NCBI RefSeq assembly: GCF_003634585.1
Contig: NZ_RBLG01000002.1
Coordinates: 930,001 to 994,000, forward strand
Length of the DNA: 64,000 nt
Direction of reading: 5' to 3'
Source: Gillisia mitskevichiae
Lineage (GTDB): Bacteria; Bacteroidota; Bacteroidia; Flavobacteriales; Flavobacteriaceae
Part shown: one piece after another, positions 19,291-26,913 of the stretch
Layout of the letters: every line of letters starts with the position of its first letter
Position numbering within the stretch: position 1 is the first letter of the stretch
Program-made: the position numbers and the translations under genes
The notes under the pieces: generated by a model
What the model was told of the DNA's origin: nothing
Database searches by the model: none
Seen by the model: the letters and a program-made list of their open reading frames with translations, nothing else

Positions 19291-20565
19291 TTAAATAAAC
19301 ATTTGCTGCAACAGCCCTTTTTTAAAGGTTTGGGTTTGGGTTATTTGATTATTTGTCTTTGATATTTTACCATCAATTTCTTTCAAGAAATCACCTATTC
19401 TATTTTGTTCTTTTTTGGAAACAGGCAATTTCATTTTCTTAGATAAGAAGGTAGTGTTTGTAATATTGATAGTATTCTTTGCTCCTTTCTGAATAATAGA
19501 TGCTAGATAATTTTTAACGTTAATTGGAGATTCAAAAAACACATTAAATATATATCCTAGCCCCTCTGTTTCAGGAGTGAAAATTCCATATAAAGGAGAT
19601 ACAATTACATTTTCATCAACCTTACTTTGTTTTATTATTCCAAGTGGAAAACTACCAGTAGGGCTTTTTGTATAAACAATATCTCCAGGTTGAACAAGAT
19701 TATAATTATCTGTGTTTTTTGCTGCAAATACTCTACCTAAATGCTCTACTTGATTCACTAAACCTTTATGCACGGATACTGAAAAAACCTCTTCATTTCC
19801 TGTACTATTTAATTTATGTTCAAATAATACTTCACTCATTTTTCTAGGTTTCCAATCTGGGTAGGGATTTCCGTTCTCGTCTTTGAAGCGGAGCTGGCCA
19901 GAGAAAAGTTGTTGCATTACGCCTTTTTTGTATCGCTCCAACAAGGCCTTCTTTTTGGTGAGCTGCTGTATTTTTTCATCTACCGCACTTAAAAAGGATG
20001 CTATTTTTTGTTGTTCGGGAAGGTTTGGTGATACAATTTTTACATTTCTTAAATCGGCCAAAGAAATTTCCTGAAAAGTACTTCCTTTAGAGACACAAAG
20101 TATTCTCTTAATTACCGGAAGGGTATGTAGTGATTGGTATATAAAGTAATTTGCGAAATTTTTACTTACAGAAATTCTTGCTGTACCCTGAGTAAGATTG
20201 GCAACTTTTATTGAATCCGGAAGTATTTGAGATATACCAATGTTCCCCCTTAAAGAAAAAATTATATCTCCTGGAGTTACTTCTGAACGGATATATTTCT
20301 TAGCAATTTCATCAGATGTTCTTTCAAGTGTATCCAATTTAATTGGACCATTTATATCCTTGCTTTTAATGTATGGCATTCCACCATCAATGTGTACTCC
20401 TGCCTGTACTATACCGTATGAAATCTTTTTGTTTACTATTTCTTCCAACTTAAAGAAATTCCACTTTCCTTCATACCCTTTGAATCTTAATGCGGGAACC
20501 CTTCGGCCAAACTCAGGACGGGCTTGTTGTTTTTCTATTTCAATATGTGTTAAAGCGGTATTCAT
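19291..20565 (-). CDS. hsdS: Type I restriction system, S (specificity) subunit
   Basis: About 424 residues, with two target-recognition domains. The first covers roughly residues 25-175 and the second 245-375. Each is followed by a conserved coiled-coil spacer: LPEQQKIASFLSAVDEKIQQ after the first, and KEQNRIGDFLKEIDGKIS after the second. The protein recognises a bipartite DNA sequence and docks HsdM and HsdR. The ATG at 20565 (MNTALTHIEIEK) is chosen over an in-frame GTG nine bases upstream. The gene end is duplicated downstream (18666-18708), a sign of S-gene replacement. The recognised sequence cannot be read from the protein. Confidence 0.94.
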   Translation of the reverse strand: MNTALTHIEIEKQQARPEFGRRVPALRFKGYEGKWNFFKLEEIVNKKISYGIVQAGVHIDGGMPYIKSKDINGPIKLDTLERTSDEIAKKYIRSEVTPGDIIFSLRGNIGISQILPDSIKVANLTQGTARISVSKNFANYFIYQSLHTLPVIKRILCVSKGSTFQEISLADLRNVKIVSPNLPEQQKIASFLSAVDEKIQQLTKKKALLERYKKGVMQQLFSGQLRFKDENGNPYPDWKPRKMSEVLFEHKLNSTGNEEVFSVSVHKGLVNQVEHLGRVFAAKNTDNYNLVQPGDIVYTKSPTGSFPLGIIKQSKVDENVIVSPLYGIFTPETEGLGYIFNVFFESPINVKNYLASIIQKGAKNTINITNTTFLSKKMKLPVSKKEQNRIGDFLKEIDGKISKTNNQITQTQTFKKGLLQQMFI

Positions 20566-20574
20566 AAATTGCAC

Positions 20575-20707
20575 GAAGGATTAAGGCATTTGTCTAAGCT
20601 CTCCCGAAGTGAATTCGGGAAGTGAGTAGTGATAGCCTGACCTGTTTCGACTGGGCTCAGCACAGGTTGCAGGGCGTGCCCTATTAATAAATATTTTAAT
20701 ATCTCCA
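20575..20707. repeat. Short REP-like palindromic insert between hsdM and hsdS
   Basis: The 130-bp gap inside the restriction operon holds two imperfect inverted repeats, CTCTCCCGAAGTGAATTCGG with GGAAGTGAG, and CCTGTTTCGACTGGGCTCAG with CACAGG. The second shares the TTCGAC...GCTCAG core with the palindromes at 25838-26911. It is probably an inserted repeat element in the operon's spacer and contains no gene. Confidence 0.5.
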
Positions 20708-22267
20708 TTAAAAAGGTGTGTCTATTCCTAATTGCTTACAGTAATCGGCTATGGTGGCATCGGTCGTGGCCATGTCTGTATCTATGGCTTTAAGGGCGTT
20801 AGAAACGCTTGCCAAGTCTACGGGTTCTTCTTCTTCGAAGGTGTCTACATAACGTGGTATGTTTAGGTTATAGTCGTTATCTATTATTTCTTGCAATTGG
20901 GCTACATGGCTGTATTTATCTTCGGCTGTACGGTTTTTGTAGGTATCAATTAATTTCTTGATGTCCTCCTCACGCAAGTAGTTTTGAGTTTTAACTTTCT
21001 CGAAATGCTGGCTGGCATCTATGAACAGGATGTTGTCTTTATGAAATCGCTCCTTTTTTAGCACCAAAATACAGGTAGGAATACTAGTGCCATAAAAGAT
21101 ATTGGCAGGCAGACCTATTACGGCATCCAGGTAGTTGCAGTCTTTTATAAGGTACTTGCGAATGTGCCCTTCGGCTCCTCCTCTAAATAAAACGCCATGC
21201 GGTAGTACTACAGCCATGGTTCCGTTATCGGCTAACTGATGCACCATGTGTTGCAGGAAGGCAAAATCGGCCTTAGAGCTTGGTGCTAGTTTTCCGTAGT
21301 TAGAAAAACGGTCGTCACTCATAAACAAGGGGCTTGCGCTCCACTTGGCAGAAAATGGTGGATTAGCTACAATGGCTTCAAATCGTTGGTCTACGTGCTG
21401 TGGTCGCTCTAAGGTGTCTTCATTTTTAATGTCGAAACGTTTGTAATGCACATCGTGCATAATCATGTTCATTCGGCACAAGTTGTAGGTGGTTGGGTTC
21501 ATTTCTTGCCCGTAAAACGCACTTACTTCTTTTACTTGTTTGGCTACGCGCAATAACAAAGAACCAGATCCACAAGTAGGATCGTACACCGATTTTAGTC
21601 TGTCTTTACCCACGGTTACCAATTGTGCGAGCACATTAGATACTTGCTGTGGGGTATAAAACTCTCCTGCCTTTTTCCCTGCACCACTGGCAAATTTCCC
21701 AATCAAATATTCGTAAGCGTCACCCAATACATCGCTATCAGTATTTTCTAAATCGAAATCGATCTCATCTAAATGTGAGAGTACCTTTACTATCAATTCA
21801 TTTTTATCGTTTTCAGACTTTCCGAGTTTATGGCTCGTTAAATCTAAATCGGCAAAGAGGTTTCCAAAATCGTCTTCACTTTCTGTACCCATTGTACTTT
21901 GCTCTATATGCGTGAGCACTTTGGCTAAATCTCCCAAAATAAATTTGTGTTTCCCGCCAGAGTTTCCTCTTTTGGCGAGTTCACTAAACAATTCTGATGG
22001 CAATAGGAAGTAGCCAAGTTTGTCTAGTGCGGCATTTATTATGGCTTCCATGAATGCTGCTTCTTGTGCATGACCTTCTACTTGCTGAAATGTGATTCCA
22101 TCTGGTTTTAGTATGCGGTTGGCATACAAATCCATTTTGGTACTCAAATATTTGTAAAAAATGAAGCCTAATATATAATCTCTAAAATCATCGGCATCCA
22201 TCTTGCCTCTGAGAGTGTTGGCGATGTTCCAGAGTTGTTGTTCTAGTTTTGCTTTTTGTTCGGTCAT
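20708..22267 (-). CDS. hsdM: Type I restriction system, M (DNA adenine methylase) subunit
   Basis: The 519-residue N6-adenine methyltransferase protects host DNA and, with HsdS, forms the recognition core. An HsdM N-terminal helical domain (residues 5-130; LWNIANTLRGKMDADDFRDY) precedes the catalytic domain. It contains GEFYTPQQV (201-209), the S-adenosylmethionine-binding DPTCGSGSLL (229-238) and the catalytic NPPF motif at 302-305. All hallmarks are present and the length is normal, so it should be active. It is preceded at 11 bp by a 218-aa ExK-motif protein and followed by hsdS. It would methylate one adenine on each strand of the S-defined site. Confidence 0.96.
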   Translation of the reverse strand: MTEQKAKLEQQLWNIANTLRGKMDADDFRDYILGFIFYKYLSTKMDLYANRILKPDGITFQQVEGHAQEAAFMEAIINAALDKLGYFLLPSELFSELAKRGNSGGKHKFILGDLAKVLTHIEQSTMGTESEDDFGNLFADLDLTSHKLGKSENDKNELIVKVLSHLDEIDFDLENTDSDVLGDAYEYLIGKFASGAGKKAGEFYTPQQVSNVLAQLVTVGKDRLKSVYDPTCGSGSLLLRVAKQVKEVSAFYGQEMNPTTYNLCRMNMIMHDVHYKRFDIKNEDTLERPQHVDQRFEAIVANPPFSAKWSASPLFMSDDRFSNYGKLAPSSKADFAFLQHMVHQLADNGTMAVVLPHGVLFRGGAEGHIRKYLIKDCNYLDAVIGLPANIFYGTSIPTCILVLKKERFHKDNILFIDASQHFEKVKTQNYLREEDIKKLIDTYKNRTAEDKYSHVAQLQEIIDNDYNLNIPRYVDTFEEEEPVDLASVSNALKAIDTDMATTDATIADYCKQLGIDTPF

Positions 22268-22278
22268 TAAACTGTTTC

Positions 22279-22935
22279 TTAATTAAGAGCTGATTTTACT
22301 TCCTTTATATCTTGCATAAAGTTTCTTCTAAGAAAATAAAAATCATAATTCATTTTAGGATTAAATTCATCCTCTACTTCAATTTCTAAAGAAATAAAAT
22401 CTTCACAATTAGACTCATTAAAAGTTCCTAAAAGATTGGGGATATTCTCTTTCCAACATTTTTCATTGGAAATGTATCGATTTAAATTAGGGGCTAATTC
22501 AAATTTTTCATCAAACCATTTTTCATCAAATTTCTTTTTTTCTTCCTTACTCCAATGAGCGACAATTAATATAAATAATTCACTATTTCTAAGTTCAAAA
22601 TCATTTTGAATGATATGTTTATATTTGTGAAATCTTAAAAAATCATTTGAATACTGGAATTTCAATTCTACCGTGTACCTCTCCTCATTAGATTCCTGAT
22701 TTATAAAAGTAAGATCCACTCTTTTCCTGGGAAAATTAATATGCTTCAATTCTGCAAAAGCACGATAATTAAATTCTCCTGTAAAATACTCCGCATTAAT
22801 CATTTCTAAAAGACAATTTCTAATTTGAATTTCCTGCTTTAAGTTTGGGTAATTTCTAGTGATATTTTTTAGCCTTGATTCAAATTCGTTAGAATTAAGC
22901 TTCTCAATAATTTTATTATAAATTATCTCTTTCAT
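22279..22935 (-). CDS. Unknown protein with possible PD-(D/E)xK nuclease motif (218 aa), first gene of restriction operon
   Basis: This 218-residue soluble protein opens the restriction operon, 11 bp before hsdM. Its centre reads RKRVDLTFINQE, then RYTVELKFQYSNDFLRFHKY. A strand with Asp followed by a strand ending Glu-x-Lys is the layout of PD-(D/E)xK nucleases. A following strand SELFILIVAHWSKEEKKKF fits the fold. The C-terminal part is acidic with no recognised motif. No family name can be given with confidence. It may be an added nuclease or a regulatory partner. Confidence 0.65.
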   Translation of the reverse strand: MKEIIYNKIIEKLNSNEFESRLKNITRNYPNLKQEIQIRNCLLEMINAEYFTGEFNYRAFAELKHINFPRKRVDLTFINQESNEERYTVELKFQYSNDFLRFHKYKHIIQNDFELRNSELFILIVAHWSKEEKKKFDEKWFDEKFELAPNLNRYISNEKCWKENIPNLLGTFNESNCEDFISLEIEVEDEFNPKMNYDFYFLRRNFMQDIKEVKSALN

Positions 22936-23144
22936 AAGTAGGTGTATTCTTTAAAAAATAAGAAATCATAAACATTTCTTATTTAGGAGTATAGGTTTTA
23001 AGGTGATTTTTAAAATTTGTTTCTAATCAAGTAGGGGCAAATAGAAGGGTATTCAGTAAATCTAAATGTTTTCTTAAAGGTTTGAAAGTTTAAAGTGCAA
23101 AATAATAAAATCTTCTTACAGGTATTTGCGGTTTTCCATAATCC

Positions 23145-23570
23145 TTAAGCAACCGGGTAATCAAAAAGCCCCTTCAAAAACAATAAAAATAAATTTCTAG
23201 CGGGAATGTCTCTTTTTACAGCACCGGCAATAATATCGGGCATCTTTAGATTATAATAATTTTTAGGCATAGTTACCTTTACATCCTGCTCTATTAGGAC
23301 AACAATAGTATTAAGATGTTTAATCTCTTTTACGGCCTTGTTTATTTCTAAAAGCACAGCCCTATTTTTTTCGACCAGCACGAAAACCAAGTATTCTGAA
23401 TTGGAATAGGTCACACATTTATCTTGATGGTTTTCAACAATAAAAGAACTTTGATCAAATTCTTCCAGAACACAGGCTAAAACAGATTCTTTAACGATAA
23501 ATCCTGAGAGCCTGGCAAAAGCACCTGTTTTATTAAGACCTCTAAAAAAGGCTATATCCTTTAACCCCAT
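23145..23570 (-). CDS. Hypothetical protein (141 aa)
   Basis: A 141-residue soluble protein of alternating strands and helices (FIVKESVLACVLEEF, EYLVFVLVEKNRAVLLEI, NTIVVLIEQDVKVTM). It ends with a hydrophobic helix ARNLFLLFLKGLFDYPVA. No known domain is recognised. Its ATG overlaps the stop of the 74-aa gene upstream (TAATG), so the two are coupled, possibly as a two-gene module such as toxin-antitoxin. This is speculation, as no toxin motif is visible. It lies between the restriction operon and the tRNA-Ser. Confidence 0.6.
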   Translation of the reverse strand: MGLKDIAFFRGLNKTGAFARLSGFIVKESVLACVLEEFDQSSFIVENHQDKCVTYSNSEYLVFVLVEKNRAVLLEINKAVKEIKHLNTIVVLIEQDVKVTMPKNYYNLKMPDIIAGAVKRDIPARNLFLLFLKGLFDYPVA

Positions 23571-23794
23571 TAACCTCGCGATTTTTTAAACTCCCATTTC
23601 ACTTCTCCCAGATCTATGGTATTGATCATTTTCATTTCTAGGGTAGCAGGAAAGACGTCAGGACTGCCCACATGCAAGCATATTTCATAACCCCCAAAGG
23701 TTTCTTCTGCAAGATTGGTACGGTTGCCGTAACTCCGTTCTTCTATAATGTGTTGGTATTGCTCTTCGGTGAGGCTGATCTCCAATTTTCTCAT
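23570..23794 (-). CDS. Hypothetical protein (74 aa), coupled to the downstream 141-aa gene
   Basis: A short protein starting MRKLEISLTEEQYQHI at the ATG of 23794 (an in-frame TTG at 23815 is less likely). The N-terminal EISLTEEQYQHIIEE resembles the helix-rich start of ribbon-helix-helix-like or antitoxin-type small proteins. The rest, with GGYEICLHVGSPDVFP and a basic end, is not recognised. It overlaps the next start by TAATG. Function unknown. Confidence 0.55.
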   Translation of the reverse strand: MRKLEISLTEEQYQHIIEERSYGNRTNLAEETFGGYEICLHVGSPDVFPATLEMKMINTIDLGEVKWEFKKSRG

Positions 23795-23815
23795 CTTTCT
23801 GGTTTTGATAATCAA

Positions 23816-24174
23816 AGATCAAAATTGAATTGGACAAGATGTGTCGCTTAAAAGAATAGAAGTGATTTTTTTGTCAATAAAACGCTGCATTAATATGTAA
23901 CTATCCACAAAAGCATCCTGTTTTATGGCCGCAGATTTTCCTTTTTGTTTATACAAATTAATCCGGAACACCCTAATCCTTAGAAAATACGGATCACGAA
24001 TCTTAGATATATATAAAAAAGGCATGGAATAATAACAATTTACTTAATACAGAAATTATAAGTTAAGGTGTTCTTGAGGGAGGATGAATATCGTATTAGA
24101 ATGATATCATGAAAGGCAACTACAAATATTAAAAATTACAAACAACACCTAATTCGACACCCAAAAAAACGAAA
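23816..24174. other. Mostly gene-free stretch before the tRNA-Ser locus
   Basis: A 68-codon open frame (23819-24025, minus) exists but has low-complexity, unfamiliar content and is not called. AT-rich sequence follows up to the hairpin at 24175. I see AAGGTGTTC near 24066 and AACACCTAATTC near 24143, a weak inverted pair, but no RNA or protein gene. Confidence 0.4.
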
Positions 24175-24205
24175 CCCCGTAAACCGTACGTTTACGGGGC
24201 TTTTT
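24175..24205. terminator. Hairpin terminator, likely the original tRNA-Ser terminator
   Basis: Perfect 10-bp stem CCCCGTAAAC/GTTTACGGGG with a 5-base loop and a T-run (CTTTTT) on the plus strand. On the minus strand the stem follows the second copy of the tRNA-Ser 3' end and is followed by GTTTCGTTTTTTT. That arrangement suggests it once terminated the tRNA transcript. Confidence 0.8.
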
Positions 24206-24222
24206 GCGGAGAATGAGGGATT
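24206..24222 (-). repeat. Second copy of the tRNA-Ser 3' end (possible att site)
   Basis: The 17 bp GCGGAGAATGAGGGATT are identical to 24380-24396, which is the 3' end of the tRNA-Ser gene plus one flanking base. Integrases of islands and phages commonly use tRNA 3' ends as attachment sites and leave such a repeat. The two copies are only 174 bp apart, so the enclosed segment is too small to carry an integrase. Confidence 0.7.
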
Positions 24223-24341
24223 AACTGCGTTGATCCCAGAAGGGGAATAAACACTTAACTTTAATGCTTCATGGCGCTGTACGCCTTAGATCATTTTTGC
24301 TTTATTACAGGTTATCGAGCAAGCTCAAACCTGCATAAAAC

Positions 24342-24372
24342 AAAAATGCTCCACCCAAAGGGTGAAGCATTT
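24342..24372 (-). terminator. Terminator directly downstream of tRNA-Ser
   Basis: Stem AAATGCTCCACCC/GGGTGAAGCATTT with a 3-base loop at 24344-24372 and one mismatch. Read on the minus strand it is followed by TTTTTG, 8 bases after the tRNA 3' end, and should end the tRNA transcript. Confidence 0.75.
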
Positions 24373-24380
24373 AACTTAAG

Positions 24381-24465
24381 CGGAGAATGAGGGATTCGAA
24401 CCCCCGGAGGTGTAACCCTCAACAGTTTTCAAGACTGCCGCATTCGACCACTCTGCCAATTCTCC
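24381..24465 (-). tRNA. tRNA-Ser (anticodon UGA)
   Basis: An 85-nt class II tRNA. The acceptor stem GGAGAAT pairs with ATTCTCC (24382-24388), with G as discriminator. The D-arm is GCAGAGTGGTCGAATGC, and the anticodon loop CTTGAAA gives UGA. A long variable arm GAGGGTTACACCTC follows, then the T-arm GGGGGTTCGAATCCCTC. All serine-tRNA features are present. CCA is not encoded. Its 3' end is repeated at 24206-24222. Confidence 0.97.
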
Positions 24466-24500
24466 AGCGTGTCTCATCAAGTATTCCTTGATTGCGGGTG

Positions 24501-24508
24501 CAAATATA
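24501..24508 (-). promoter_or_regulatory. Promoter -7 box of tRNA-Ser (TATATTTG)
   Basis: On the minus strand the octamer TATATTTG matches the Bacteroidota -7 consensus TAnnTTTG exactly and lies 35 bp upstream of the tRNA 5' end. The -33 region is AT-rich without a clear TTTG. Confidence 0.55.
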
Positions 24509-24727
24509 ATGAGCTTTTTTTAAAATAAGGAAATTTTTTACTCCTTTTTTCTACATTTTTTTATCTAACAGGAAACGATTAAGGAATCATCCTTATAATC
24601 AGTAGTATAAGGTACCTACACTAACTTTATTTCTATACTTCAAATATTAGCATATATTTATAATTAGGATCTGCAAATTATTTACAATTCCCTTATCTTG
24701 CAGTTCATATTAAATCAACAAACCTTT

Positions 24728-25750
24728 ATGAAAACTGTTTTTTTAGGCGCAATCGCCCTTACCTTACTAAGTTGTGGAGCGCAGCAGCCTACAATGATCG
24801 AAGATGTAAATCCTATGGAATATGCAAATAGCATCACCTCGAACGATTTAAAAGAACATCTTTATATTTTTGCTGGCGACGATTTTGAAGGTCGTGAAAC
24901 TGGAGAACCAGGGCAAAAGAAAGCTGCAGAATACCTTAAGAAAGAATACAAATCTTTAGAAATAATATCACCAATTGGGGGAGACGATTATTATCAAGAA
25001 GTTCCTTCTTCTATGTTTAGAGGAGATGTAAAAGATTCTGAAAATGTTTTGGCCTATATTCCTGGAAGTGAAAAACCAAATGAAATTCTGGTGATCTCTT
25101 CTCATTATGACCATGTGGGTATGGACGATGAAGGAAATATTTTTAACGGAGCCGATGATGACGGATCTGGAACTGTTGCTATCTTGGAGATCGCCGAAGC
25201 TTTTGCTAAAGCTAGAAAAGACGGTTTCACTCCAAAGCGTTCTATTTTATTCCTGAACGTAACTGGAGAAGAAAAAGGACTAATTGGTTCTAAATATTAT
25301 ACAGATAATCCGGTTTTCGCTCTTTCTCAAACTGTTGCTAATCTAAATATAGATATGATTGGTAGAACAGATGAAGCTCATAAAAAGAACGATAACTATG
25401 TATACCTTATTGGAAGCGATAAACTAAGTACAGAACTTCACGAATTAAGTGAGGCAGTAAATGCTAAGTACACTAAATTAGACTTAGATTATACTTATAA
25501 TGATGAAAACGATCCAAACCGTTTTTATTACAGAAGTGATCATTACAACTTCGCGAAAAACGATATTCCAATTATATTCTATTTTAATGGTGTTCATGCC
25601 GATTACCATAAAATGACCGATACTCCAGATAAAATTAGATATGATCTTTTGGAAAAACGTGCTCGTTTAGTATTCTTAACAGCATGGGAAATTGCCAATA
25701 GAGCAGAACGTCCTGCAGTAGACAAAGGAGCAAAAACTGCTTCTAAATAA
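24728..25750 (+). CDS. M28-family zinc aminopeptidase-like lipoprotein
   Basis: About 340 residues. The ATG at 24728 gives a clean lipoprotein signal (KTVFLGAIALTLLSC); an in-frame TTG 30 bases upstream is rejected. The M28 metal ligands are visible in order. They are His in ISSHYDHVG, Asp in FNGADDDGSG, Glu-Glu in NVTGEEKGL, Asp in LNIDMIGR and His in VHADYHKMTD. A PA-like insert is absent. It should be an outer-membrane or periplasmic aminopeptidase trimming peptides. Monocistronic, with a perfect terminator 20 bp after its stop. Confidence 0.92.
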   Translation: MKTVFLGAIALTLLSCGAQQPTMIEDVNPMEYANSITSNDLKEHLYIFAGDDFEGRETGEPGQKKAAEYLKKEYKSLEIISPIGGDDYYQEVPSSMFRGDVKDSENVLAYIPGSEKPNEILVISSHYDHVGMDDEGNIFNGADDDGSGTVAILEIAEAFAKARKDGFTPKRSILFLNVTGEEKGLIGSKYYTDNPVFALSQTVANLNIDMIGRTDEAHKKNDNYVYLIGSDKLSTELHELSEAVNAKYTKLDLDYTYNDENDPNRFYYRSDHYNFAKNDIPIIFYFNGVHADYHKMTDTPDKIRYDLLEKRARLVFLTAWEIANRAERPAVDKGAKTASK

Positions 25751-25770
25751 TTCTTACTGAAATCAAATAA

Positions 25771-25804
25771 AAAAGCCTGAAAGATATCTTTCAGGCTTTT
25801 TTTT
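25771..25804 (+). terminator. Terminator of the M28 peptidase gene
   Basis: A 30-bp perfect palindrome (AAAAGCCTGAAAGAT and its complement, 25771-25800) followed by a T-run. It can work on both strands but is placed for the plus-strand gene. Confidence 0.9.
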
Positions 25805-25837
25805 GTTTCCTATTATTTAAGTAATGTCAAATTTGTA

Positions 25838-26172
25838 ATGTCATCCTGAGCCTGTCGAAGGGTGATTATGAACTCCTACCTGGCTTCGACAAGCTCAGCC
25901 TGACATATAATTTTCCACGTCTCCCGAAACTTCTTGAAGGGTTGCTAAAAGATAATGTGATTAAAACCCAGACTTCGACAAGCTCTCCTGAGCTTGTAGA
26001 AGGGCTGACAATCCGATTTCAATGTTACTCTCGCTATGTCACTCTGAGCATGTCGAAGAGTGCTTTGAAGTCGTAAAGAGAATTCGACAGGCTCTCCTGA
26101 GCTGACTAAGGGCGGAAAGACGTTTTTCAATTTCATTTCCTGGATGTCACCCTGAGCATGTCGAAGGGTATA
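25838..26172. repeat. REP-like palindromic repeats, left cluster
   Basis: Several copies of the core GAGCCTGTCGAAG or its inverse CTTCGACAAGCTCAG, usually flanked by GTCA..CTGA. Examples start at 25838, 25880, 25953, 26038 and 26147. The first pair is inverted, so it can fold into a long hairpin. The units are partly degraded. They fill the space between the M28 gene and a broken GIY-YIG gene. Confidence 0.85.
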
Positions 26173-26193
26173 TTAAATTGTTTAAATTTCAAT

Positions 26194-26520
26194 ATGAAAT
26201 TTTATGCCGTCTATATTTTAGAATGTAGTGACAACTCTTTTTATATTGGGATAACTTCCAATTTAGACAGAAGAATAACGGAACATAATACAGGAAAAAA
26301 CACCTCTGCATATACTTTTAAAAAAAGACCTATACACCTTAAATAGTTTCAAAACTTTACCAATCCAACCGAAGCTATTCAATTTGAAAAACAACTTAAA
26401 GGTTGGAGTAGAGCTAAAAAAATTGCCTTGATAAATTCAGACTGGGAAAAATTAATTCAACATTCTAAAAATCATACTGAATTTGGGAAACCAGATGGGA
26501 CTTCGACAGGCTCAGTCTGA
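26194..26520 (+). pseudogene. GIY-YIG nuclease family gene broken by an in-frame TAG
   Basis: From ATG 26194 the frame reads KFYAVYILECSDNSFYIGIT, then NLDRRITEHNTGKN, the GIY-YIG core (VYIL and YIG) with the Arg and His of the active site. A TAG at 26344-26346 interrupts it. The same frame continues as FQNFTNPTEAIQFEKQLKGW, then SRAKKIALI, the usual C-terminal half with Glu. It ends at TGA 26518-26520 inside a REP-like repeat. The interrupted position is typically Tyr in the family, one base away from TAG. It belongs to the small single-domain (UPF0213-like) nucleases of about 90-110 aa. It is surrounded by REP-like palindromes. Confidence 0.85.
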
Positions 26521-26911
26521 CAGCTCGTTTTATTGTCAACCAGAGACTTGGACAGGGTCAGTCTGACAACTAGTATGCGATGTCACTCTGAGCCTGTCGA
26601 AGAGTGCTTTGAAATCCTAAATGTCACTTTATAGTGGTAAAGAGAATTCGACAGGCTCTGCTGAGCTTGTCGAAGGGCTGATAAAATTCTATTATTCACT
26701 TTATAGTGGTAAAGAGACTTCGACAGGCTCTCCTGAGCTTGTCGAAGGGCTGACACAACGGTTTCAACGTTACTTTCACAATGTCACTCTGAGCCTGTCG
26801 AAGAGTGCTTTGAAATCCTAAATGTCACTTTGTAGTGATAAAGAGACTTCGACAGGCTCAGTCTGACAGCTCGTTTTATTGTCAACCTGAGAGCTCAGCC
26901 TGACAAAGGGT
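26499..26911. repeat. REP-like palindromic repeats, right cluster with segmental duplications
   Basis: Long exact repeats occur. A 43-bp unit at 26499-26541 recurs at 26845-26887, and a 51-bp unit at 26580-26630 recurs at 26781-26831. A third unit, CACTTTATAGTGGTAAAGAGA plus the palindrome, recurs near 26625 and 26697. The palindrome core is TTCGACAGGCTC/GAGCTTGTCGAA. An open frame through these units (26621-26821) is an artefact. The cluster ends at the 3' end of the decarboxylase gene. Confidence 0.9.
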
Positions 26912-26913
26912 GA

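Noticed and set aside
23819-24025. 68-codon minus-strand frame ending just before the 74-aa gene
   Set aside because: Unfamiliar composition and no motif or convincing start; it could be real but is not supported enough to call.
24175-24396. Second complete tRNA-Ser gene
   Set aside because: Only the last 16 tRNA bases are repeated; no acceptor 5' strand, D-arm or anticodon arm is found in the 174-bp segment.
26621-26821. 66-codon frame through the REP-like cluster
   Set aside because: It is made of palindromic repeat units read as protein and repeats itself; not a gene.
25838-26911. CRISPR array
   Set aside because: Units are palindromic and irregularly spaced, spacers are not unique, and no cas gene is present; they fit REP-like elements.
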